From assembly GCF_000022085.1 (NCBI RefSeq), contig NC_011887.1, forward strand, positions 310,001-374,000: DNA of 64,000 bases, in the 5' to 3' direction. The notes under the pieces were generated by a model, which saw only the letters and a program-made list of their open reading frames with translations, searched no databases and was not told where the DNA came from. The position numbers and the translations under genes are program-made. This DNA comes from Methylobacterium nodulans ORS 2060 (GTDB taxonomy: Bacteria; Pseudomonadota; Alphaproteobacteria; Rhizobiales; Beijerinckiaceae). How positions within the stretch are numbered: the first letter of the stretch is position 1; each line of letters opens with the position of its first letter. Of the stretch, positions 33,777 to 43,886 are shown in pieces.

Positions 33777-34451
33777 CTAGAGCCGTGCCTGTTTCGGTCG
33801 AAACGGCTACAGCTCTCAAGTCTTTGACTTTCGCGCTCCCCTACGCCGAGCTGGCCTCATTTCAGCGGGGAGCGGTCTAGAGCTGCTATGGACCTGCAGC
33901 TTCGGATGAAATTTGGAAGCAGCGGGCGACACATCCAACGAAACCTTCGCCGCATGCTGGGTCTATAGCAGCCTTCAGGCGCCTCTCGACCCCTTCACCT
34001 CTCTCGACGGGCGTGATTGCCCCGTGGGCGGCTCGGCCGCGGACGCGGTCGGACCCATGACGCGCCCCTTGACAGCTGACAGCTTCTCCCGTACCTCTCC
34101 TAACAAGTTTACAACAAATCCGGAGCCTGTGAGGAGACTTCGGGGTGGAGGAGCGGTCATGGGTGGCACCGGCGTGACCATGGATTGGCATATCGCCCCG
34201 CTCAGACGTCGGAACAGTCTGCTGCCCGACGCTCAGAGGTCCTGCGACATCGATGGGCATGGCCGTTTCCGGGAGGGTACCGCGACGGTTCGGCCGGGCT
34301 CAGGCGCCTGCGCCGCCCAAGTTGTCAGGTTGTTATACAGGAGCGGCATCGCAATCGTCCCCCAGGGCGGCAACGCCGGGAAGAATGCCGGCGGCACGGC
34401 TTGCCTGTCTGCTGGTACCTCGGCGGCAGCTGGACGGGGCTGAGCGCGCTG
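33777..34451. other. 675-bp leader of the sugar-acid operon
   Basis: No convincing gene. It holds the palindrome GTTTCGGTCGAAAC (33791-33804). A weak promoter TTGACA (34069-34074), 17 bp, TACCTC (34092-34097) is followed at once by TAACAAGTTTACAACAA. That AT-rich stretch resembles the motif near 32935 upstream of the GntR gene and may be its operator. Open frames crossing to 34452 lack ribosome sites. Confidence 0.45.
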
Positions 34452-35554
34452 ATGCCGAGCCTGCGCCTCATCGCCGACGACCTGACCGGCGCCCTCGACA
34501 CCGCGGCCGGCTTCACCGGGCTGGTCGGCGCCGTCGAGGTCGCCTGGGTCGGGGCGCCGATGGGCCCATGCGGGGGCAACCTCGCCCTCGACACCGGCAC
34601 CCGCGAGCGCAGCGCAGAGGAGGCGGCCCGGATCGCCGGCGCGCTCGCGCCCCGCCTGCAGGGGGCCGAGATTGCCTTCAAGAAGGTCGACAGCCTCTTG
34701 CGCGGGCCCTGGGCGGCGGAACTCGCGGCGTGCTTCGGCACCGGCGCTTGGCGCCACGCGATCGTGGCCCCGGCCTTCCCTTATCAAGGGCGCCGGACCG
34801 TAGAGGGGCGCCAGTTCGCCCGGACCGAAAGCGGCTGGCAGGCGGCCTCGGGCGACATTGCCGAGAGCCTGCACGCCGCGGGCTTGGCGACACGCCGCGC
34901 CGGGGTCGGGGACGGACTCCTCGATGGCGTCGCCGTATACGACGCCACAGACGATGCAGACCTGGACCGCATCGCCAGCTTCGCGGAGAGTGCTGCGGGG
35001 CCAGTCCTATGGTGCGGCAGCGGCGGGCTCGCCGGAGCCTTGGCAGGACGCTCGCCCGCGTCCTGCGACACGCGTCTTGTCGGCCCCGTGCTCGGCCTGT
35101 TCGGCTCGGACCGGCCCGAGACCGCGGCGCAGCTCGCCCATTGCCCGGAGCACCGGCTGATCCTGCCCGCCGAGGGCGACCATGCCGGCCGGGTTGCGGC
35201 ACGGCTGCGGGAGCGCGGCGCCGCGCTGGTCAGCCTCGGCCTGCCCGAGGGCACGGGCCGGCAGGAAGCCGCCGCGCGCATCGCCGCTTCCTTCGGCCTT
35301 CTCGCCCGCGCCCTTCCCCCGCCCGGCACCCTGCTCGTTGCCGGCGGCGAGACCCTCAAGGCCCTCTGCCTCGCCCTCGGGACCGAAACTCTCGTCGTCA
35401 CCGGACAGGTTGCTCCGGGCATACCCCGCTCGCGGATGCGCGGCGGGCTCTGGGATGGCGTCGCGATCGTGTCGAAGTCCGGGGCGTTCGGCTCCCCCGC
35501 CGTCTGGCGCGACCTGCTGCGCCGCAACGGCCTCCTGCCCGAAAGGACCTGCGC

Positions 35555-35558
<4 letters not shown>
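34452..35558 (+). CDS. DUF1537 four-carbon acid-sugar kinase
   Basis: A 368-residue kinase of the OtnK/DtnK family, which phosphorylates C4 sugar acids or their 3-oxo derivatives. Seen are LRLIADDLTGALDTAAGF at residues 4-21, FKKVDSLLRGPWAAEL, AFPYQGRRTVEGRQF, GGETLKAL, the loop PGIPRSRM and KSGAFG near the C-terminus. ATG 34452 lacks a strong ribosome site but starts the conserved region. Its stop overlaps the PdxA2 start (GTGA). Kinase plus PdxA2 is a known pair that converts erythronate- or threonate-type acids to dihydroxyacetone phosphate. Confidence 0.88.
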
Positions 35559-36588
<1,030 letters not shown>

Positions 36589-36592
<4 letters not shown>

Positions 36593-37716
36593 CCGATCTC
36601 ACCGCCCCCATCGCGATCGTCCGGCCCGAGATCGCGTTCGGGTCGGGCACGGCCCGCACGGTCGGGCAGCGCGCCCGCGCCAGGGCTGCGCGCCGCATCC
36701 TGGTCGTGGCCGACGCCTTCAACGCCGCGCGGGTCGATCTCCTCGCCCTGCCGGGCGAGGTGCGGGTGTTCGGCGAGGTCAGGCCGGAGCCCGACATCCC
36801 GAACCTGGAGCGGGCGCTCGCCCTGGCGGAAGACTTTTCCCCCGACCTCGTGGTCGGCTTCGGCGGCGGCAGCGCCATGGACCTCGCCAAGCTGGTGGCG
36901 GTGCTGCCCGGCAGCGGGCAGACGATCCACGACGTGGTCGGCCCCGAGCGGGTGGCCGGGCGCCGCGCCGGCCTGATCCAGGTGCCGACCACCGCCGGCA
37001 CCGGCAGCGAGGGCGGCACCCGCGCCCTCGTCACCGACCCCGCCACGCAGACCAAGCTCGCGGTGCAGAGCCGGCACATGCTGGCCGATGCGGCCGTGAT
37101 CGACCCCGACCTGACGCTCACGGTGCCGCCCGCCGTCACGGCGGCGACCGGCGTCGATGCGCTCGCCCATTGCGTCGAGGCTTTCACCAGCCGCAAGGCG
37201 CACCCCTTGATTGACCTCTACGCGCTCGAAGGCGCGCGGCTCGTCGGCCGCTTCCTGCCCCGGGCCGTGCGGGACGGGAGCGACGTCGAGGCGCGGGCGG
37301 GGCTGGCGCTCGCCTCGCTCTATGGCGGCTTCTGCCTCGGCCCGGTGAACACCACGGCCGGCCATGCCGTCGCCTACCCGCTCGGCAGCCGCCATCACGT
37401 CGCCCACGGCCTCGCCTGCGCGGTGATCTTCCCGCACACGCTGGCCTTCAACGCGCCCGCCGTGCCCGAGAAGACCCGGCAGGTGATGGCCGCCCTCGGC
37501 CTGCCCGAGACGGCCGAGGAGGGCGCGGTGGCGGAGGCCGCGACGCGCTGGTGCGCCGATCTCGGCCTCGCGATGCGCCTCTCGGCGCTCGGCGTGCCGG
37601 AGGGCGACCTGCCCGCGATGGCGACCGAGGCGCACGCGATCCGGCGCCTGCTCGACAACAACCCGCGCGAGATCAGCCGGGACCGGATCCTGGCGCTCTA
37701 CCGCGCCGCCGCCTGA
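36589..37716 (+). CDS. Iron-containing (group III) alcohol dehydrogenase
   Basis: A 375-residue dehydrogenase. The NAD site is GFGGGSAMDLAKLVA and PTTAGTGSEGGT. Metal ligands are in GVDALAHCVEAF (Asp, His), NTTAGHAVAYPLG and HHVAHGLACAV. The ATG overlaps the pdxA2 stop (ATGA). It would oxidise a hydroxyl of the sugar acid or reduce an aldehyde product. The exact substrate is unknown; placement inside the operon makes it a pathway enzyme. Confidence 0.88.
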
Positions 37717-37729
37717 GCGGAGCCTCCCC

Positions 37730-38650
37730 ATGAGCGAGACCGTTTTCCCGCGCGGCGTCTTCTGCGCCGCCCTGACGCCGCTGGACCAGGACCTCAACCC
37801 GAACCACGCGGCCTTCACGGCCCATTGCCGCCATCTCCTCGCCGAGGGCTGCACGGGCATCGCGCTGCTCGGCACCACCGGCGAGGCCAATTCCTTCTCG
37901 GGCGACGAGCGCAAGGCCCTGCTGGAGGCCGCCCTTCGGGCCGGGATATCTCCGGACCAGCTCCTGCCCGGCACCGGGGTGGCGGCGCTGACCGAGACGG
38001 TGGCGCTCACCCGCCACGCCCTCTCGCTGGGCGTCACCACCGTGGTGATGCTGCCGCCCTTCTACTACAAGGGCGTGAGCGAGGACGGGATCGTCGCGGC
38101 CTATGCGGAGATCGTCGAGCGGATCGGCGACGAGCGCCTGCGGGTCGTGCTCTACCACATCCCGCAGGTCGCGGGCGTGCCGCTCCCGCACGGCGCCATC
38201 GCTCGCCTGCGCGAGCGCTATCCGGGGACCTTCGTCGGGATCAAGGATTCGGCGGGCGACCTCGCCCACATGACGGCGCTGGTCGAGCGCTTCCCCGGTT
38301 TCGCGGTGCTGGCGGGCGCCGACCCGCTGATGCTGCCGTTGCTGAAAGCGGGCGGCGCCGGGGCGATCACCGCGACCACGAACCTCGTCGCGCGGGATCT
38401 GCGCTTCGTCTTCGACCACTGGGCCGACCCAGCCCAAGCCGCGGCGGTGGGGGCCGCTCAAGGACGCGTGGTGGCGGCGCGCGAGCGGGCCTCGCGCTTT
38501 GCCCAGATGGCCTCGCTCAAGGCGCTGCTGGCCGAGCGCACCGGTGATCCAGGCTGGTGCCGGATGCGCCCGCCGCTGGTGCCGCTCTCGGAAACCGAGC
38601 GCGCCGCCCTCCTCGCCCCGATGCCGGACGAGGCCCGCCGCGCCTCCTGA
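37730..38650 (+). CDS. DHDPS/NAL-family lyase
   Basis: A 306-residue class I aldolase-fold enzyme: GTTGE at residues 48-52, catalytic Tyr in VVLYHIPQVAG and the Schiff-base Lys172 in FVGIKDSAGDL. This superfamily includes dihydrodipicolinate synthase, N-acetylneuraminate lyase and 2-keto-3-deoxy-acid aldolases or dehydratases. In this operon a 2-keto acid lyase or dehydratase is likelier than lysine synthesis. It starts 13 bp after the alcohol dehydrogenase with a GGAG site. Confidence 0.86.
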   Translation: MSETVFPRGVFCAALTPLDQDLNPNHAAFTAHCRHLLAEGCTGIALLGTTGEANSFSGDERKALLEAALRAGISPDQLLPGTGVAALTETVALTRHALSLGVTTVVMLPPFYYKGVSEDGIVAAYAEIVERIGDERLRVVLYHIPQVAGVPLPHGAIARLRERYPGTFVGIKDSAGDLAHMTALVERFPGFAVLAGADPLMLPLLKAGGAGAITATTNLVARDLRFVFDHWADPAQAAAVGAAQGRVVAARERASRFAQMASLKALLAERTGDPGWCRMRPPLVPLSETERAALLAPMPDEARRAS

Positions 38651-38719
38651 TCCGCACTGGGGCGAACGGCGCGGAAAGACGTCGAGCCCCCTCGCGAACC
38701 CTTTCGAGAGGATACGCCC

Positions 38720-40144
38720 ATGCACGAGTTCACCCAGGGCGAGAGCCTGACCATCGCGGTCATGGTCGTCGCCTACATCCTGCTCACCGGCTGGCTGACG
38801 CTGAAGCTGCGCAGCCGCACCAACGCGCAGTTCATGACCGCGGCCCGCTCCATGCCGGCCGTCGTCGTCGGCGTGCTGCTGATGTCGGAGTTCATCGGCG
38901 CGAAGTCGACTGTGGGCACCGCGCAGGAAGCCTTCAACTCCGGTATCGCCGCTGCGTGGTCGGTGCTCGGCGCCTCGATCGGTTTCGTGCTCTTCGGGCT
39001 CTTCATCGTCCGCAAGATCTACGACTCGGGCGAGTACACCATCTCGGCCGCGATCGCCCAGAAGTACGGCAAGTCGACCATGATGACAGTGTCTGTCATT
39101 ATGATCTACGCGCTGCTCCTGGTGAACGTCGGCAACTACGTCAGTGGCGCAGCGGCGATTTCGACCGCTCTGCGGGTCAACCTGCCAACCGCGATGTGCA
39201 TCATCGCGGCGGTGAGCACCTTCTACTACGTGTTCGGCGGGCTAAAGGGCGTGGCCTGGGTCACGATCCTGCACAGCGCGATCAAGGTCGTGGGCATCGG
39301 CATCATCCTCGCCGTCGCGCTCTCGCTCACCGGCGGCCTCGCGCCGATGCGCGAGTCGCTGCCGCCCGTCTACTTCACCTGGGACGGCAAGCTCGGCTTC
39401 GCCACGATCTTCGCCTGGACCTTCGGCACGGTGGGGGCGATCTTCTCCACGCAGTTCATCGTGCAGGCGATCTCCTCGACGAAGAACGCCTCGGCAGCCC
39501 GCGCCTCCGCCTTCTACGCCGCGGCTTTCTGCTTCCCGCTCGGTATCGTGCTCGCTCTGATCGGGCTCGCCGCCAAGCATCTCTATCCCGACATGAACAG
39601 CCTCTACGCGCTGCCGGTCTTCATGAAGGGCATGCACCCGCTCCTCGCCGGCCTCGTCACCACCTCGCTGGTCGCCTCGATCTTCGTCAGCGTCAGCACG
39701 GTGGCGCTCGCCATCGCCTCGCTCGTGGTGCGCGACTTTTACGTGCCCTACTGGAACCCTGATCCGGCGCAGGAGCTGCGCATGACGCGGATCTTCTCGC
39801 TGGTGATCGCGGTGGTGCCGCTCGTCTTCGTGTTCTTCATCCCGGAGATCCTGAAGCTGTCCTTCTTCACCCGGGCGCTGCGGCTCTCGATCGCGATCGT
39901 CGCAATGGTCGGCTTCTACCTGCCCTGGTTCGGCTCGAACCGCGGCGCGACGCTGGGCCTGCTCGGCGCGGCGGTCGCCACCACCGTCTGGTACGTGCTC
40001 GGCAACCCCTACGGCATCGACAACATGTATGTCGCGGCACTGGCCCCGCTCCTCGTGATGGTGATCGAGCGCCTGTTCGGCTGGGGCAAACCGCAGCCCG
40101 CGCCCGCCGCGTCCGAGCCGACCCACACCGTGACCCCCGTCTGA
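38720..40144 (+). CDS. Sodium:solute symporter (SSS family)
   Basis: A 474-residue inner-membrane protein with about 13 helices. Family blocks are LLMSEFIGAKSTVGTAQEAF, SAAIAQKYGKSTMM, YYVFGGLKGVAWVTILHSAIK (the usual SSS signature region) and FSTQFIVQAISSTKNASAAR. GAGAGGATACGCCC precedes the ATG. SSS proteins import sugars, sialic acid, carboxylates or amino acids with Na+. It should bring in the operon's substrate. Confidence 0.88.
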   Translation: MHEFTQGESLTIAVMVVAYILLTGWLTLKLRSRTNAQFMTAARSMPAVVVGVLLMSEFIGAKSTVGTAQEAFNSGIAAAWSVLGASIGFVLFGLFIVRKIYDSGEYTISAAIAQKYGKSTMMTVSVIMIYALLLVNVGNYVSGAAAISTALRVNLPTAMCIIAAVSTFYYVFGGLKGVAWVTILHSAIKVVGIGIILAVALSLTGGLAPMRESLPPVYFTWDGKLGFATIFAWTFGTVGAIFSTQFIVQAISSTKNASAARASAFYAAAFCFPLGIVLALIGLAAKHLYPDMNSLYALPVFMKGMHPLLAGLVTTSLVASIFVSVSTVALAIASLVVRDFYVPYWNPDPAQELRMTRIFSLVIAVVPLVFVFFIPEILKLSFFTRALRLSIAIVAMVGFYLPWFGSNRGATLGLLGAAVATTVWYVLGNPYGIDNMYVAALAPLLVMVIERLFGWGKPQPAPAASEPTHTVTPV

Positions 40145-40157
40145 CCGGAGGAGACCC

Positions 40158-41354
40158 ATGCTCGACATCATCGCCCAGCCGCAGGCCCGCACCGGCACGC
40201 TTCAGCCCGTCGCCGGCGACCCGGTCCGTCTTGAAACTTTCATCCCCTCGCTCTGCGTGCAGAACCACGCCGCCAACCTGATGCCGCTCGCCAACGGCGA
40301 TCTCGCCTGCGTCTGGTTCGGCGGCACGCAGGAGGGCATGGCTGACATCTCGGTCTACTTCTCGCGCCTTGCCAAGGGCTCCGACGCGTGGTCGCCCGCC
40401 GAGAAGCTCTCGGACGACCCCGCGCGCTCGGAGCAGAACCCGATCCTGTTCCCGGCCCCGACCGGCGACCTCTGGCTGATCTGGACCGCTCAAGTGTCGG
40501 GCAACCAGGACACCGCCTTCGTGCGCCGCCGCCTCTCGCGCGACCACGGCCGGAGCTGGGGGCCAATCGAGACGCTGTTTCCCCGGCGCGAGGGCTGCGG
40601 CACCTTCGTGCGTCAGCCCCCCGTGGTGCTGGCGAACGGCGACTGGCTGCTGCCGATCTTCCACTGCCCGAGCGTGCCGGGCGCCAAGTGGGTCGGCGAC
40701 GACGACACCAGCGCGGTGAAGATCTCTTCGGATGCCGGCCGCACCTGGCATGAGGTGGCAGTGCCCGACAGCACCGGCTGCGTGCACATGTCGATCATGC
40801 CCCTCGACGACGGCACGCTGCTCGCCCTGTTCCGCAGCCGCTGGGCCGACGCGATCTACGAGAGCCGCTCGACCGATGGCGGCGCGACGTGGTCGGCTCC
40901 GGTGCCGACGGCGCTGCCGAACAACAATTCCTCGATCCAGGCGACGCGGCTCGCCAACGGCCACCTCGCCCTTGTCTACAACGCCGTCAACGCCGAGGCC
41001 GCGACCGAGCGGCGCGCCTCGCTCTACGACGAGATCGAGGACGAGGCAGGCGAGAGCGCCGCGCCGCTGCCCGCCGCCCCAGGCAAGCGGACGGCCTTCT
41101 GGGGCACGCCGCGCGCGCCGCTGACGCTCGCGATTTCGGAGGATGGCGGCCGCACCTGGCCGCACCGGCGCGACGTGGAGACCGGCGACGGCTACTGCAT
41201 GACCAACAACTCGCGCGACCGCACCAACCGCGAACTGTCCTACCCGTCGGTGGCGCAGACGCCGGACGGGGCGCTGCACGTCGCCTTCACCTACCACCGG
41301 CAGGCGATCAAGTACGTGCGGCTCTCCGAGGGCTGGGTCTCGGCCGGTGGCTGA
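40158..41354 (+). CDS. Cytoplasmic sialidase-fold (BNR) beta-propeller protein
   Basis: A 398-residue protein with four readable Asp boxes (SRDHGRSW, SSDAGRTW, STDGGATW, SEDGGRTW), hence a six-bladed sialidase-like propeller. It has no signal peptide, unlike secreted sialidases. NHAANLMPLANGDLACVWFGG at the start and MTNNSRDRTNRELSYPSVAQ near the end are the conserved ends of this subgroup. Its place 13 bp after the importer suggests it acts on an imported substrate, for example as a glycosidase, lactonase or epimerase (inference). Confidence 0.8.
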   Translation: MLDIIAQPQARTGTLQPVAGDPVRLETFIPSLCVQNHAANLMPLANGDLACVWFGGTQEGMADISVYFSRLAKGSDAWSPAEKLSDDPARSEQNPILFPAPTGDLWLIWTAQVSGNQDTAFVRRRLSRDHGRSWGPIETLFPRREGCGTFVRQPPVVLANGDWLLPIFHCPSVPGAKWVGDDDTSAVKISSDAGRTWHEVAVPDSTGCVHMSIMPLDDGTLLALFRSRWADAIYESRSTDGGATWSAPVPTALPNNNSSIQATRLANGHLALVYNAVNAEAATERRASLYDEIEDEAGESAAPLPAAPGKRTAFWGTPRAPLTLAISEDGGRTWPHRRDVETGDGYCMTNNSRDRTNRELSYPSVAQTPDGALHVAFTYHRQAIKYVRLSEGWVSAGG

Positions 41355-42030
41355 AGCGGCCCGCCACGCCCTGGTGACGGGGGCGAGTTCCGGCATCGGC
41401 GCGGCCATCGTCGCACGCCTGCTGGGCGACGGCTGGGCGGTGACGGGCGTGAGCCGGAGCGAGGGGAGCGAGGTGCATCCGCGCTACCGCCACCTCGCGC
41501 TCGACCTCTCGGATCTCGACGCCATCGCGCCGGCCCTGGAGGATCTGCGCGTCGATGCCCTCGTCCACGCCGCGGGCCTGCTGCGGGTCGGCCGCCTAGG
41601 CGCGATGGCTCCTGAGGACGGCGAGGCGATGTGGCGCCTCCACGTCGAGGCCGCCGTGCGGATGGCGGAGATCCTGGTCCCGCGCATGGCGGCGGGCGGG
41701 CGCGTGGTGCTGATCGGCAGCCGCACCGCCGCGGGGGCGGCGGGGCGCGGCGCCTACGCGGCCTCGAAGGCGGCGCTCGTCGCGCTGGCGCGCTCCTGGG
41801 CGGCCGAACTGATGCCGCGCGGGATCACCGTCAACGTCGTCGCCCCGGCCGCGACCGAGACGCCGATGCTCACGGACCCCGCTCGCGGCGGCCTCGCCCC
41901 GCGCCTGCCGCCGCTCGGCCGCTTCATCCGCCCCGACGAGGTCGCGGCGGCGGTGGCCTTCTTCCTGTCGCGCGAGACCGACGCCGTCACGGGCCAGCAG
42001 CTCATGATCTGCGGCGGAAGCTCCTTGTGA
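41347..42030 (+). CDS. Short-chain dehydrogenase of the sugar-acid operon
   Basis: A 227-residue SDR with TGASSGIGAAI (residues 11-21), the catalytic serine in VLIGSRTAAG, Y-x3-K in GAYAASKAAL and the usual VNVVAPAATETPM. The GTG start overlaps the end of the propeller gene by 8 bp. It is short for a classical SDR because the region after the Rossmann beta3 strand is compact. It would oxidise or reduce a hydroxyl of the pathway substrate. It is the last gene of the operon. Confidence 0.84.
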   Translation: MAEAARHALVTGASSGIGAAIVARLLGDGWAVTGVSRSEGSEVHPRYRHLALDLSDLDAIAPALEDLRVDALVHAAGLLRVGRLGAMAPEDGEAMWRLHVEAAVRMAEILVPRMAAGGRVVLIGSRTAAGAAGRGAYAASKAALVALARSWAAELMPRGITVNVVAPAATETPMLTDPARGGLAPRLPPLGRFIRPDEVAAAVAFFLSRETDAVTGQQLMICGGSSL

Positions 42031-42061
42031 GGGATCCCGACGCTTCGGCGAGCGCCGGACG

Positions 42062-42115
42062 TTGGCTCAAAGCCATCCTGCAGGGCGGGCCGCTCACTCC
42101 AAGGGAGATCGATCA
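42062..42115 (-). repeat. IS3-family end fragment
   Basis: Read on the minus strand, GGAGTGAGCGG then CCCGCCCTGCAGGATGGCTT and TGAGCC align with the left end of the IS3 remnant at 18813-18847 (GGAGTGGTCCGCCCTGCAG, TATGGCTTCTGAGCC). Only about 50 bp of the element survives. Confidence 0.55.
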
Positions 42116-42122
42116 AGCGGTA

Positions 42123-42146
42123 GCCGGCGTGGCTAGCCACGCCGGC
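42123..42146. terminator. Perfect 24-bp palindrome, possible terminator
   Basis: GCCGGCGTGGC (42123-42133), TA, then its exact inverse (42136-42146). It stands 93 bp after the operon's last stop. There is no T-run, so it may be a rho-dependent hairpin, a protein site or an insertion target. Confidence 0.4.
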
Positions 42147-42339
42147 ATCGCACACTCCATACGCCGCCCTTATGCGAATGGGAGAACGTCAGCAGCTACG
42201 AGCCGTAACTTCTGAAGAGGTCCGCTGTCGATTAACGAGCGGCCATTCCGAAGGCTCCGATCGAAGGTCGGCTTATGGCGCGGATGGCGCGGAGCCGAAC
42301 ACGCCGAACGCAAGCTCGTGACCCGTTCCGAACCTTGCT

Positions 42340-43284
42340 TCAGGAACTCCGGCTGCGCCTTCCAAGCCGCTCAGCGATGAAGATGCCGCTCAGAACGAGC
42401 GTCAGCGCAACGGCGTTGTCCAGCCGAAACGGCTCCCCGGCCAAGCTAACGGCGAGACCCGCACCGAACACTGGAACCAAGTTCACGAACACGCCTGCGC
42501 GATTCGGCCCGATCAGCTCGACGCCACGCATGAAGGAGAGTTGCGAGATCAGAGAGGGACCAAGCCCCACGAACGCAATGATCGCCCACCCCTTCCCGGT
42601 CGGCCAAATCAGGCGTCCTGTTGCCCACTCCACCATCAGGAGCGGCAGAGAGGTGAGGAGTGCGGCCAGCGCCATCGCAGCGAAGAAGGTCAGCCCTGAT
42701 ATTGCCGGTCGCGCTCGCAGGCCTACGGTATAGCCGGCGTATAGAACACAGGCGACGAGCATGAGGAGATCGCCTCGGTTGAAGGCGAATGTGCGAAGCA
42801 CCTCCCAGTCACCGTGTGTCGCTGCAACGGCCACGCCGAGCAGGGTGACCAACACGCCGGTAACCTGGATCAAGCTCACACGAGTGCGGTATACGAGGAA
42901 GCTGCAGGCCAGCACCACAACTGGGATCGCGCCCTGGAACAGCGCGATGTTAGTGGCGCTCGTGTAGGTACCGGCGATGTAGAACAGGGCATTAAAGGCC
43001 GTGAAGCCGCAGCCGCCCATGAGGAGAATGCGGAACCAAGCTGGCCGAAGGAGGCGCCATTCGCATGCGACTTGCCGTGCAGCGAGCGGAACGAGGGCTG
43101 CACAGGCGACGAGCCAGCGCACGCTCGTTAGAGCCAGGGGCGAGACCTGACCGACGGCCCACTTGCTGGCGATGACATTGCCGGCCCAGATCAGCGCCGT
43201 AAACGTCAGAAGCATATAGGCCTTGGCGGCGTGGTGAGCGTGGATCTGGGTGGGGGCGCTTGGAGCGGGCGTGATGCGAGCCAT
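42340..43284 (-). CDS. EamA/DMT-family transporter
   Basis: A 314-residue protein with ten hydrophobic helices in two EamA repeats: LTFTALIWAGNVIASKWAVG and LTSVRWLVACAALVPL in the first, GPSLISQLSFMRGVELIGPNRAGVFVNLVPVFGAG in the second. ATG 43284 begins the conserved part. DMT proteins export amino acids, nucleotides or drugs. It is convergent with the sugar-acid operon and has no partner gene. Confidence 0.85.
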   Translation of the reverse strand: MARITPAPSAPTQIHAHHAAKAYMLLTFTALIWAGNVIASKWAVGQVSPLALTSVRWLVACAALVPLAARQVACEWRLLRPAWFRILLMGGCGFTAFNALFYIAGTYTSATNIALFQGAIPVVVLACSFLVYRTRVSLIQVTGVLVTLLGVAVAATHGDWEVLRTFAFNRGDLLMLVACVLYAGYTVGLRARPAISGLTFFAAMALAALLTSLPLLMVEWATGRLIWPTGKGWAIIAFVGLGPSLISQLSFMRGVELIGPNRAGVFVNLVPVFGAGLAVSLAGEPFRLDNAVALTLVLSGIFIAERLGRRSRSS

Positions 43285-43554
43285 GGCGGCCCCTAGCACG
43301 CACAGCCGGACCGCGTCAGCTGACCGCTTGTTGCCCAGCGAATGCAGCCGTGGGCTCAGCGTCCGCGGAGGGTCGAGATCGGACCGCGCGACACGTTCTG
43401 CCCAAAAGAGAAGCCCATGACTGCAGCGGCGGGCGGGCGCGGAACGGCAGACCGTATCCGAGAATCTGAGGCGGTCGGAATCCCTGTGAAGATCGGGGGA
43501 GAGTGAGGCTTGGCGGCTCTCGCGCACGGCCTCGCCCGCGGGTAGCGCCCCGCC

Positions 43555-43886
43555 ATGTCCGACTCACCCACCCTCGACGTCCCCTCCCCCACCGTCCTGG
43601 AATGGTCCCTCGGGCTCGCCAGCCTGTCACCGGGCCAGGTGCCCTGCCTTAGTTTCAGGCCAGAGGAGTGGGTGAAGACGCTCTTGAACTGCCGATGGTT
43701 CGTGAACGATTTCGGACCTGAGGCTGACCGGCTCGGCTGGGCGCTTTGACGCTGTTTGGGGTCCACCCTTAGTCCGGCGCGAATCGCAGTGACTGGTCGG
43801 GCGTGCTGATGCCGTGCACCTACCCGGTCCTGGAGGTGCGGGCCGACTATCTGAAGAAGCACCTCTGGACGGCACCGAACATCTAG
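43555..43886 (+). pseudogene. Decayed small hypothetical gene
   Basis: The first 63 codons read MSDSPTLDVPSPTVLEWSLG, then LLNCRWFVNDFGPEADRLGWA. A frameshift at about 43740 moves the continuation to another phase (LTLFGVHP, then a TAG, then DWSGVLMPCTYPVLEVRADY). It ends at a stop that falls on the left end of the IS1182-type element. Two lesions are therefore visible. Similar proteins occur in related genomes as orphans; the function is unknown. Confidence 0.6.

Larger units (their letters stand above)
42031..42339. other. Gap after the sugar-acid operon, with IS scar and palindrome
   Basis: No gene. It contains an IS3 end fragment (42062-42115), a perfect 24-bp palindrome (42123-42146) and CTTATGCGAATGGG (42169-42182), a 14-mer found inverted at 46087-46100. 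Confidence 0.6.

Noticed and set aside
33777..34451. Riboswitch or leader RNA ahead of the sugar-acid operon
   Set aside because: The long leader is suggestive, but I could not match it to any known riboswitch core and found only one short palindrome.
37730..41354. Sialic-acid catabolic cluster (NanA-like lyase, SSS transporter, sialidase)
   Set aside because: The sialidase-fold protein is cytoplasmic, and no NanK, NanE or NagA/B is present. The kinase and PdxA2 genes point to acid sugars instead; kept as an open alternative only.
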